A stretch of 23,866 nucleotides of DNA, from the NCBI GenBank assembly GCA_020722165.1, contig DYLI01000012.1, forward strand, positions 1 through 23,866, given 5' to 3'. Positions 7,188 through 13,802 of this stretch are shown here, piece by piece. The DNA comes from Halothiobacillus neapolitanus (lineage in GTDB: Bacteria > Pseudomonadota > Gammaproteobacteria > Halothiobacillales > Halothiobacillaceae). The notes under the pieces were generated by a model. It saw only the letters and a program-made list of their open reading frames with translations. It was not told where the DNA came from and did not search any database. The translations under genes and the position numbers were made by a program. Every line of letters starts with the position of its first letter. The stretch's first letter is position 1.

Positions 7188-8513
7188 ATGAACCATAAAC
7201 AAACCCTGCATGACTGGCTGACTTACATTGAAAGCCTGCATCCGCGTGGCGCGGCGGGGATTGAGCTTGGTTTGGAGCGGGTGCGCCTGGTCTATGGCAT
7301 TTTGGGATTGAGTTCCCGACTGCCTGCTTTGGTGGTTACGGTTGCTGGCACCAATGGCAAAGGCTCGTCGGTGGCGATGTTGGAAGCCATAGCCCTTGCG
7401 GCGGGATTGAGCGTGGCGGCATTCACCTCACCGCATCTGCTGCGTTACAACGAGCGCGTTCGTCTGAATGGCGTGGATGCGAGCGATGAGACTTGGGTGC
7501 GGGCGTTCGCACGAGTCGAGCAAGCGCGTGGTGCGGTTGCCTTAACTTATTTTGAGTTCGGTACGCTGGCAGCGTTGTTGGTGATGTTGGAGGCCGCTCC
7601 GCAGCTCATAGTTCTTGAGGTCGGCTTGGGTGGGCGTGGTGATGCGGTGAATGTGGTGGATGCCGACGCAGTTTTGCTGACCAATGTGGCGCTCGATCAC
7701 GTTGCCATGCTGGGGGCGGATCGTGAGGCGATTGGGCGCGAGAAAGCAGGCGTGATGCGGGCTGGGCAAGTGGTGGTGCTGGCCGAAACCGAGCCTCCAA
7801 GCTCCGTGTTGGCGCAGGCGAAACAGCTTGGTTTGACGGTGGGGCAGTCGCTGTTTCAACGCGATCGAGAGTTCTTTATTAACATGCCGACAGCGGATTC
7901 ATGGGTGTGGCGTGGCCAAGGACAGGGGCAGGGGCATGAGTATGTGTTGCCCCAGCCGGCACTTGCCGGAGCGCATCAACGTGATAATGCAGCGGGCGTG
8001 CTGATGCTAGTTGAAGCGCTCAAGGCGCGTGGCTTATGGTCTGCGCCCGTATCTGCCGAGGTTTATGCAGCAGGTTTGTGTCAGGTTCGTCACCCCGGGC
8101 GCTTGCAACGCCTGCCTGCCAACGTGCCGGTGTGGCTGGATGTGGCACACAATCCGGCAGGTGTGGAGGCTTTGGCGCAGGCGATGCGTGATTTGCCGAA
8201 CCATGGGCGCACCCTAGCCGTGTTCGCAGCCCTAGCGGATAAGGATGCGCTGGCGATGGCAAGTCGCTTGGCCGGGCAGGTGGATGCGTGGTATCTGGCA
8301 AGCTTGGATGGCGTGCGCGGGCGTTCGAGTGAGGATTTGGCGCGGGTGTTGTGTCCGCCCAACGCGGTTAACAGGTTTCACATTGCCGCAACCGAGCCGA
8401 GTCCGTTTCTCGCATATACTCATGCCCTGCGCGATGCGCATGATAGCGATCGTATTTTTGTATTTGGTTCTTTTTTGTGCGTGACCGATGTATTGGAGCA
8501 GCTCGAACGATGA
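7188..8513 (+). CDS. folC: Bifunctional folylpolyglutamate/dihydrofolate synthase FolC
   Basis: ATP-dependent ligase that makes dihydrofolate from dihydropteroate plus glutamate and extends the glutamate tail of folates. The 441-aa protein has the Mur-ligase-type P-loop VTVAGTNGKGSS (residues 51-61), the SPHLLRYNERVRLNG segment typical of FolC, LEVGLGGRGDAVN, and the C-terminal ligase domain with WLDVAHNPAG. Length is normal. No clear Shine-Dalgarno precedes ATG 7188; TTTATAC sits immediately upstream. The gene may read through from accD across the palindromic element or use its own promoter. A short Gly-Gln run (GQGQGQG) lies near residue 246. Confidence 0.95.
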   Translation: MNHKQTLHDWLTYIESLHPRGAAGIELGLERVRLVYGILGLSSRLPALVVTVAGTNGKGSSVAMLEAIALAAGLSVAAFTSPHLLRYNERVRLNGVDASDETWVRAFARVEQARGAVALTYFEFGTLAALLVMLEAAPQLIVLEVGLGGRGDAVNVVDADAVLLTNVALDHVAMLGADREAIGREKAGVMRAGQVVVLAETEPPSSVLAQAKQLGLTVGQSLFQRDREFFINMPTADSWVWRGQGQGQGHEYVLPQPALAGAHQRDNAAGVLMLVEALKARGLWSAPVSAEVYAAGLCQVRHPGRLQRLPANVPVWLDVAHNPAGVEALAQAMRDLPNHGRTLAVFAALADKDALAMASRLAGQVDAWYLASLDGVRGRSSEDLARVLCPPNAVNRFHIAATEPSPFLAYTHALRDAHDSDRIFVFGSFLCVTDVLEQLER

Positions 8514-8563
8514 GCTTGATTCATTGATTGGGCGGCACAAACGTGGTTTGAACGAGGCGGATA

Positions 8564-9277
8564 ATGAATAACAGACTGCGCAAGCGCTTTCTTGGTGCCG
8601 GGGTGGTCGTGGCTTTGGCGGCGATCATTCTGCCTTTTTTGCTGCAAGGTGAGGGCTACAAGGCCAATCGCCAGCTGGCTGAAAATGCGCAAACCCGTAT
8701 TCCAGCGCGCCCGCCCGCAGTGGCAAGTTTGGATACCGTCACACCACCGCCGCCCGAGGATGTGCGCGCGGCTTTGATTGAACCAGAGTCTTTGCCGGAA
8801 CCCGTGCCGGTGCCTAAGCCCGCACAGCCCGTGGCGGTCAAACCACCGCCGAGTGAGCCTGCAAAGCCCAAACCCGTGCCGCCTGTTGCTACGACTCCAG
8901 CGCCTAAGCCAGTCACCGAGGTGAGGGTCAAGCCCTTGGATAAGCCAAGCGAAAAGCCCGCAGAAAAACTACCTGCCAAGCCGTTGGAAGCGCCCGCACC
9001 CAAGCCTGCAGCGCCAGTGAGTGCGGTCTCAGCAACCCAGGCTGAAGCGTGGTTAATTCAGCTCGGTAGCTTTACGGCGGAAAGCAATGCACAAAATCTG
9101 CTCAAGCAGGTGCAAAGTGTCGGCGTTAAAGCCAAAGTCGAGCGCATTGATGTCAAGGGCAGCCCGGTGTGGCGCGTGACCTCGGGCACGTATGCCACGC
9201 GCGCCGAAGCCGATGCGGCGTTGAGTGTGCTGAAAACACGCCTGAACCTTGGTGGCATGGTCAGGCCGGCGCGTTGA
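8564..9277 (+). CDS. dedD: SPOR-domain cell division protein, DedD-like
   Basis: Probable septal-ring protein that binds denuded peptidoglycan glycan strands at division sites. The 237-aa protein has a short basic cytoplasmic start (NNRLRKR), one transmembrane helix (about residues 11-28), a Pro/Lys-rich periplasmic linker with many PKP and KPxEK repeats (about 45-155) and a C-terminal SPOR domain (AWLIQLGSFTAESNAQNLLKQ to the end, about 162-237). GAGG (8554-8557), 6 nt before the ATG, supports the start. It follows folC by 50 nt, as dedD commonly does. The usual next genes cvpA and purF are absent. The symbol rests on position and architecture. Confidence 0.85.
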   Translation: MNNRLRKRFLGAGVVVALAAIILPFLLQGEGYKANRQLAENAQTRIPARPPAVASLDTVTPPPPEDVRAALIEPESLPEPVPVPKPAQPVAVKPPPSEPAKPKPVPPVATTPAPKPVTEVRVKPLDKPSEKPAEKLPAKPLEAPAPKPAAPVSAVSATQAEAWLIQLGSFTAESNAQNLLKQVQSVGVKAKVERIDVKGSPVWRVTSGTYATRAEADAALSVLKTRLNLGGMVRPAR

Positions 9278-9284
9278 GTGCCTT

Positions 9285-9364
9285 GTAGCCCGGATACCAA
9301 TCCGGGGCATGACCCTTATCCGCAACGAGTATTTCCGGATTGCGCTCCGCTTCATCCGGGCTAC
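9285..9364 (-). repeat. REP-like palindromic element, copy A
   Basis: An 80-bp intergenic element is bounded by the perfect inverted repeat GTAGCCCGGAT (9285-9295) and ATCCGGGCTAC (9354-9364). Read on the minus strand it begins GTAGCCCGGATGAAGCGGAG, closely matching copy B at 13741-13802 on the plus strand. It can fold into a long hairpin and has no coding content. It lies between the SPOR gene and dnaB, where the conserved gene order breaks. Confidence 0.85.
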
Positions 9365-9391
9365 CGAAAATTTATGCAAATGACTTTTTCC

Positions 9392-9399
9392 TACATTAT
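9392..9399 (+). promoter_or_regulatory. Possible dnaB -10 region
   Basis: TACATTAT contains two overlapping -10-like hexamers (TACATT and CATTAT) 14-16 nt before the dnaB ATG. No good -35 hexamer is visible (TTTATG at 9371-9376 is the best placed). A promoter is expected here because the repeat and gene-order break separate dnaB from the upstream operon. Confidence 0.3.
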
Positions 9400-9413
9400 T
9401 CAAACAAGAACCC

Positions 9414-10877
9414 ATGACAAATCCTGATTTTGATGATGCCTTTTTAGGCCAAGACACTTTCGATGATGCGGCGCATAGCCAGGCACATAACGCGGCACGT
9501 CATCACGATCAGCAGCTTTCCGGCTTGCGTGCACCGCCGCACTCGATGGAGGGCGAGGCCTCGGTACTTGGCGGTTTGATGATCGACACCGAGGCTTGGG
9601 AGCGTGTGGCCGATCGGGTCACTGAAGATGATTTTTATCGCCGCGACCACCGCTTGATCTTCCGCGCACTGCAAGCGCTGGCCGATGCTGACCAACCGCG
9701 CGATGTGGTCACGCTGGCCGAGTGGCTGGACAATAATGCCATGCTGGAGGACGTGGGCGGCTTTAGCTACCTTGGTCAATTGGTGGCTGATACACCTACG
9801 GCGGCGAATATCACCGCCTATGCCGACATCGTGCGTGAACATTCGATCAAGCGGCAGTTGATTGATGTGGGTACCAAAATTGCGCAAAGCGCGTACCAGC
9901 CGGAGGGTCGCAGCAGCCATCAATTGCTCGAACTGGCCGAGCAGGAAGTGTTCAAAATCGCCGAAATGGGCAGCCGTCAGCGCAAGGGTTTTGCGCCAAT
10001 TAAGGGACTGTTGGCTCAGGCGGTTGAGCGTATTCAGATGCTGTACGAGCAGGATGAACCGATTACCGGCCTGCCCACCGGATTTGATGATTTTGATGAG
10101 CGAACCTCCGGCTTGCATCCGGGCGATTTGATTATTGTGGCCGGGCGACCTTCGATGGGTAAAACCACCTTTGCGATGAATATCGCCGAAAATGCAGCGA
10201 TTCGTACCAAAAAGCCGGTGGCGGTGTTTTCGATGGAAATGCCCGGTGAATCTCTGGCACTGCGCATGATGTCGTCCTTGGGGCGCATCGACCAGCAGCG
10301 CGTGCGCACCGGCAAGCTGGAGGACGACGATTGGCCGCGTCTGACTTCGGCGGTGGTGATGCTCTCCGAAGCGCCGATTTTTATCGACGATACCCCGGCA
10401 CTCAGTCCAACCGAGTTGCGTGCGCGTGCGCGCCGCCTGAAGCGTGAGCATGGCCTTGGGCTGATTGTGATCGACTATTTGCAGCTGATGCAGGTGCCGG
10501 GTAATAGCGAAAACCGGGCGACGGAAATTTCGGAAATTTCACGCGGATTGAAGGCGCTGGCCAAGGAGTTAGGTGTGCCGGTTATTGCCCTTTCGCAGCT
10601 CAACCGTTCGCTTGAGCAGCGCCCGAACAAGCGCCCGGTGATGTCGGATTTGCGTGAATCAGGTGCGATTGAGCAGGATGCGGACTTGATTGCCTTTATC
10701 TACCGCGACGAGGTTTATAACCCGGATAGCCCGGAAAAAGGCATTGCGGAAATCATTATCGGCAAGCAGCGTAATGGCCCAATCGGCACCGTTCGCCTCA
10801 CGTTTATCGGTAAATACACGCAGTTTGCCAACTATACGCCGGAGCACTATAGCGGTAGTGGAGGTTATGAAGAGTGA
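9414..10877 (+). CDS. dnaB: Replicative DNA helicase DnaB
   Basis: Hexameric 5'-3' helicase that unwinds DNA ahead of the replisome. The 487-aa protein has an acidic N-terminal tail, the N-terminal collar domain starting around PHSMEGEASVLGGLMID (about residue 41), a linker, and the RecA-like domain with Walker A GRPSMGKTT (Lys250), Walker B-type LIVIDYLQLM, and the QLNRSLEQRPNKRP loop. It is slightly longer than many homologues because of the N-terminal tail. No inserted intein is visible. ATG 9414 has only weak AAGAA upstream. The stop overlaps the alr start by 4 nt. Confidence 0.97.
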   Translation: MTNPDFDDAFLGQDTFDDAAHSQAHNAARHHDQQLSGLRAPPHSMEGEASVLGGLMIDTEAWERVADRVTEDDFYRRDHRLIFRALQALADADQPRDVVTLAEWLDNNAMLEDVGGFSYLGQLVADTPTAANITAYADIVREHSIKRQLIDVGTKIAQSAYQPEGRSSHQLLELAEQEVFKIAEMGSRQRKGFAPIKGLLAQAVERIQMLYEQDEPITGLPTGFDDFDERTSGLHPGDLIIVAGRPSMGKTTFAMNIAENAAIRTKKPVAVFSMEMPGESLALRMMSSLGRIDQQRVRTGKLEDDDWPRLTSAVVMLSEAPIFIDDTPALSPTELRARARRLKREHGLGLIVIDYLQLMQVPGNSENRATEISEISRGLKALAKELGVPVIALSQLNRSLEQRPNKRPVMSDLRESGAIEQDADLIAFIYRDEVYNPDSPEKGIAEIIIGKQRNGPIGTVRLTFIGKYTQFANYTPEHYSGSGGYEE

Positions 10878-11989
10878 GTACGCCGCCTGTGCGCCGCCCG
10901 CTAGTCACGATTGATCTGGATGCGCTGCGCCATAATTTGGGCGTGGTGCGTAACCATGCCGAGGGGGCAAAGGTCTTTGCAGTGGTCAAGGCCGATGCCT
11001 ACGGACATGGCATGGTGGCGTGCGCGCAGGCTTTGCGTGGCTTGGCCGATGGTTTTGTGGTTTCGACCATGGGTGAGGCCGATGCTTTGCGCAAAAGCGG
11101 TATCACACAACGGATTATGGTGCTGCAAGGCTTTATGAATGTCAGCGAAGCACGCATGGCGGCGCGGCTGATGCTGGAACCGGTGGTGCATCAGGCGTGG
11201 CAAGTCGAGCTGATTGAAAAAACATCGCTCGGTTTGCCATTGAGCGTGTGGCTAAAAATTGATACGGGGATGCACCGTGTGGGTGTGCCACCCGAGCAGG
11301 CGCGCGAGCTTCATGCGCGTTTGCTTGGCAGTGGGCGGCTACGTCACGCTCCGGGCTTGATGACGCATTTTGCTCGCGCTGACGAGGCGGATAGCACGGT
11401 GACAGAGCAGCAACTCGCTATGTTTCATGCGGTAACCGAGGGGCTGGCCGGCGAACGTAGTGTGGCCAATTCTGCGGGGCTGCTGGGCGGCGCGGCAGGG
11501 GGTTCCTTGGGTGATATTGTGCGTCCGGGCATTGCCTTGTATGGCAGTAATCCTGCGGACTACGGTTCGGCAGCGGAGTTTGGCTTAAAACCGGTGATGC
11601 GCCTGGAAAGCTGTCTTGTCGCCCTGCAATCTCAGCGCAAAGGCGATGCGGTGGGCTACGGTGGCCGTTTTGTCTGCCCTGAAGATATGCCCATGGCCGT
11701 GGCCTCGGTGGGTTATGCCGATGGTTATCCGCGTGTCACGGCGAGCGGCACGCCAGTAGCGGTGAATGGGCAGATCGCACGGCTGGCCGGGCGGGTGTCG
11801 ATGGATTTAATCACCTTGGATATGCGCGGCGTGCAGGCCAAGCCGGGCGATACGGTCGAGCTTTGGGGCGAAACGATTGCGGTCGATGAGGTGGCCAGGG
11901 CGGCGGGTACTTTGGGCTATGAACTGCTATGTGCGGCGGGTCGGGCATGTCGGCGGGTGTATCGGCCTGCGCTGGACAACGAGAGCTGA
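10874..11989 (+). CDS. alr: Alanine racemase
   Basis: PLP enzyme that interconverts L- and D-alanine, supplying D-Ala for peptidoglycan. The 371-aa protein has the cofactor lysine Lys39 in AVVKADAYGHG and the catalytic tyrosine Tyr281 in SVGYADGYPR, plus the phosphate-binding NSAG segment. It uses a GTG start that overlaps the dnaB stop (GTGA), with GGAGG (10860-10864) 9 nt upstream. dnaB-alr is a conserved pair. Whether it is the anabolic Alr or a catabolic DadX cannot be told by motif; linkage to dnaB favours the biosynthetic enzyme. Confidence 0.96.
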   Translation: MSTPPVRRPLVTIDLDALRHNLGVVRNHAEGAKVFAVVKADAYGHGMVACAQALRGLADGFVVSTMGEADALRKSGITQRIMVLQGFMNVSEARMAARLMLEPVVHQAWQVELIEKTSLGLPLSVWLKIDTGMHRVGVPPEQARELHARLLGSGRLRHAPGLMTHFARADEADSTVTEQQLAMFHAVTEGLAGERSVANSAGLLGGAAGGSLGDIVRPGIALYGSNPADYGSAAEFGLKPVMRLESCLVALQSQRKGDAVGYGGRFVCPEDMPMAVASVGYADGYPRVTASGTPVAVNGQIARLAGRVSMDLITLDMRGVQAKPGDTVELWGETIAVDEVARAAGTLGYELLCAAGRACRRVYRPALDNES

Positions 11990-11993
11990 GCTG

Positions 11994-12950
11994 ATGGGTC
12001 ATGGCTTCAAACATGGCTACACGTTTGACCCGACGTATGGTTACGATTTGGCAGGGTTGTTGGCCGTAAACGTGTCCGAGCCGCCGGATGACTTTGCCGC
12101 GTATTGGTGGGCACGTCACGCGCGCGTGGTGGCTCATGACCCGCGCCCGCGTACGCAATTTACCGGCACGCATGGGCGTTGGCGGGTGTTTGATTTTCAC
12201 TTCCATGGCGCTGATGGCGCTGAACTTGGCGGCTGGATGCTCTTGCCGCGTTATCAGGCTGTCAGCCATATCTGGGTGATCGGTCACGGTTATGGTGGGC
12301 GAAACTCGCCAGATTGGAGTTGGCCGCTGCATGATGCGGCCTTGTTTTTTCCTTGTGCACGGGGTTTCGGGCGCAGCCGCATGAGTGGCGTGCCGAGTGA
12401 CGCGGCGCAGCATGTGCTGCACGGTATCGAGAGTCGTGATAGCTACGTCTTGGGTCTGTGTGTTGATGATCTCTGGTTGGCAACCCGCGCTGCGCGGCAA
12501 CTGTTGCCCGAATTGGGCTGGATAGGCTATGCAGGGATTAGCTTTGCCGGTGGCCTCGGTGCATTAGCCGCACCGTGGGAACCGCTGATTCAGGGCGTAC
12601 ATTTAAATGTACCCAGTTTCGGGCATTGGCCGCTGCGCCTCGTGTTGCCCACCGTGGGTAGCGGCGCGGCGATTCAGGCCTATGTGCATCAACATGGTCA
12701 TGTGCCTGACACGCTGGACTATTACGATGCCGCCTCCGCTGCGCACTTTGCCCATACGCCGCTTTTGGCTGCACTGGCGCGCTTTGATCCGGCCGTTGCT
12801 CCGCCTGGGCAATTTGCGATTTTTAATGCCTGGGCGGGAAGCAAGGCGATTGAGGTCTTGCCTGCCGGGCATTTCGATTACCCGCAGCTCTTGCGTGAGG
12901 AGCTGCGTTTACACCGCCGACTTGTACACTGGTTTGAGTGCCAGCGTTAG
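11994..12950 (+). CDS. Alpha/beta hydrolase, acetylxylan esterase (AXE1)-like
   Basis: Predicted carboxylesterase of the acetylxylan esterase/cephalosporin-C deacetylase type; substrate unknown. In the 318-aa protein, the N-terminal SEPPDDFAAYWW matches the family's start. The nucleophile is Ser183 in GYAGISFAGG, with probable Asp265 (ARFDPAVAPPGQFAIFNA) and His293 (LPAGHFDYP) completing the triad, in the order and spacing of AXE1 enzymes. The family usually has GGSQGG at the nucleophile, so GISFAGG is a variation. No signal peptide, so cytoplasmic. ATG 11994 lies 4 nt after the alr stop; the frame is open upstream inside alr to 11877, but that extension is out-of-frame alr sequence. Confidence 0.8.
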   Translation: MGHGFKHGYTFDPTYGYDLAGLLAVNVSEPPDDFAAYWWARHARVVAHDPRPRTQFTGTHGRWRVFDFHFHGADGAELGGWMLLPRYQAVSHIWVIGHGYGGRNSPDWSWPLHDAALFFPCARGFGRSRMSGVPSDAAQHVLHGIESRDSYVLGLCVDDLWLATRAARQLLPELGWIGYAGISFAGGLGALAAPWEPLIQGVHLNVPSFGHWPLRLVLPTVGSGAAIQAYVHQHGHVPDTLDYYDAASAAHFAHTPLLAALARFDPAVAPPGQFAIFNAWAGSKAIEVLPAGHFDYPQLLREELRLHRRLVHWFECQR

Positions 12951-12953
12951 CGA

Positions 12954-12971
12954 TCTTAAACCTCTTTAAGA
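12954..12971 (+). other. Short hairpin between the two hydrolase genes
   Basis: TCTTAAA (12954-12960) and TTTAAGA (12965-12971) form a 7-bp AT-rich stem with loop CCTC. No T run follows, so it is unlikely to be a strong terminator. It lies 15 nt before the start of the second hydrolase gene and could affect translation. Confidence 0.4.
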
Positions 12972-12986
12972 GACATCTTACGTTGT

Positions 12987-13730
12987 ATGAAGCGCGAACA
13001 TCACACCTGGTATTCCCCCGAGCTGCACCGCACGATGGAGCTATTGGTCTTTGGTCATGGTGGTGAAAAAATCCTTGTGTTCCCCACGCGCGACGGGCGT
13101 TTTCACGAATACGAAGATTTACGCATTGTTGAAGCCCTACACCCCTGGATTGAGGCGGGGCAGATGCAGCTCGTTTGCCTCGACAATATCGCCCACGAGT
13201 CGCTGTATTGTTTTTGGTGCCGCCCGCAGGATCGTTTTTTGCGTTATCTGGCGTACGAACGCTATGTGCTGGATGAGGTCTTGCCGTGGTTGCATGCCGA
13301 GCTGCCACCGGGCGATGTGGTCGCACATGGTTTGAGTATGGGCGCATTTTTCGCCACCAACTTTGCCCTGCGTCATCCAGCACGGGTGCAGCGTTTAGTG
13401 GCGTTTTCGGGGCGTTATGACTTAACCCGTGCGGTGGAGCATTTCAGCGATTTGCTCGATGGTTATTACGATGACACGGTGTATTTCAATACGCCGCTGC
13501 ATTTTCTACCCAATCTGGAGCAGGGCGATATGCTGCAAAATTTGCGCGACATGCGAGTGACGCTCGCCGTGGGGCGAGACGACCCATTTATGCCGCAAAA
13601 TATCGAATTACAGCAGATGCTTGTTGCCAAGGGTGTGCCAAGCGAGTTGTTTCTTTGGGATGGTCGTGCGCACCAGGGCGGTGCGTGGCGGCGCATGGCT
13701 CCGCTTTACTTGCCTTCTGTCGCAGAATGA
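12987..13730 (+). CDS. Esterase-D-like alpha/beta hydrolase
   Basis: Predicted cytoplasmic esterase of the PF00756-type fold; substrate unknown. The 247-aa protein has the nucleophile Ser117 in AHGLSMGAFFA, probable acid Asp198 or Asp199 in AVGRDDPFMP, and His229 in GRAHQGGAWRR. The N-terminus HHTWYSPELHRTMELLVFG followed by ILVFPTRDGRFHEYED is typical of small esterase-D relatives. No signal peptide. The start is ATG 12987, 36 nt after the previous hydrolase; only weak AAGAGA lies upstream. It differs from its neighbour in family, so the pair is not a duplication. Confidence 0.8.
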   Translation: MKREHHTWYSPELHRTMELLVFGHGGEKILVFPTRDGRFHEYEDLRIVEALHPWIEAGQMQLVCLDNIAHESLYCFWCRPQDRFLRYLAYERYVLDEVLPWLHAELPPGDVVAHGLSMGAFFATNFALRHPARVQRLVAFSGRYDLTRAVEHFSDLLDGYYDDTVYFNTPLHFLPNLEQGDMLQNLRDMRVTLAVGRDDPFMPQNIELQQMLVAKGVPSELFLWDGRAHQGGAWRRMAPLYLPSVAE

Positions 13731-13740
13731 TGAGCCGTCG

Positions 13741-13802
13741 GTAGCCCGGATGGAGCGTAGCGGAATCCGGGGAGGGTAGCCCCGGATTTACATTCGGGCT
13801 AC
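13741..13802 (+). repeat. REP-like palindromic element, copy B
   Basis: A 62-bp element starts GTAGCCCGGATGGAGCGTAG and ends ATTCGGGCTAC, an imperfect inverted terminus. It has the same family sequence as copy A but in the opposite orientation and with a shorter middle. It lies between the converging esterase and RND genes and overlaps the last codons of the RND gene (13788-13802). It may act as a bidirectional transcription barrier. Confidence 0.85.

Noticed and set aside
9444..10451. Long antisense reading frame (335 codons, minus strand)
   Set aside because: It lies wholly opposite dnaB, which has full motifs; the predicted protein is His/Arg-rich with no recognisable domain, a typical codon-bias shadow.
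11877..11993. 39-codon upstream extension of the AXE1-like hydrolase
   Set aside because: It is alr sequence read in another frame and contains no family features; ATG 11994 begins the conserved part.
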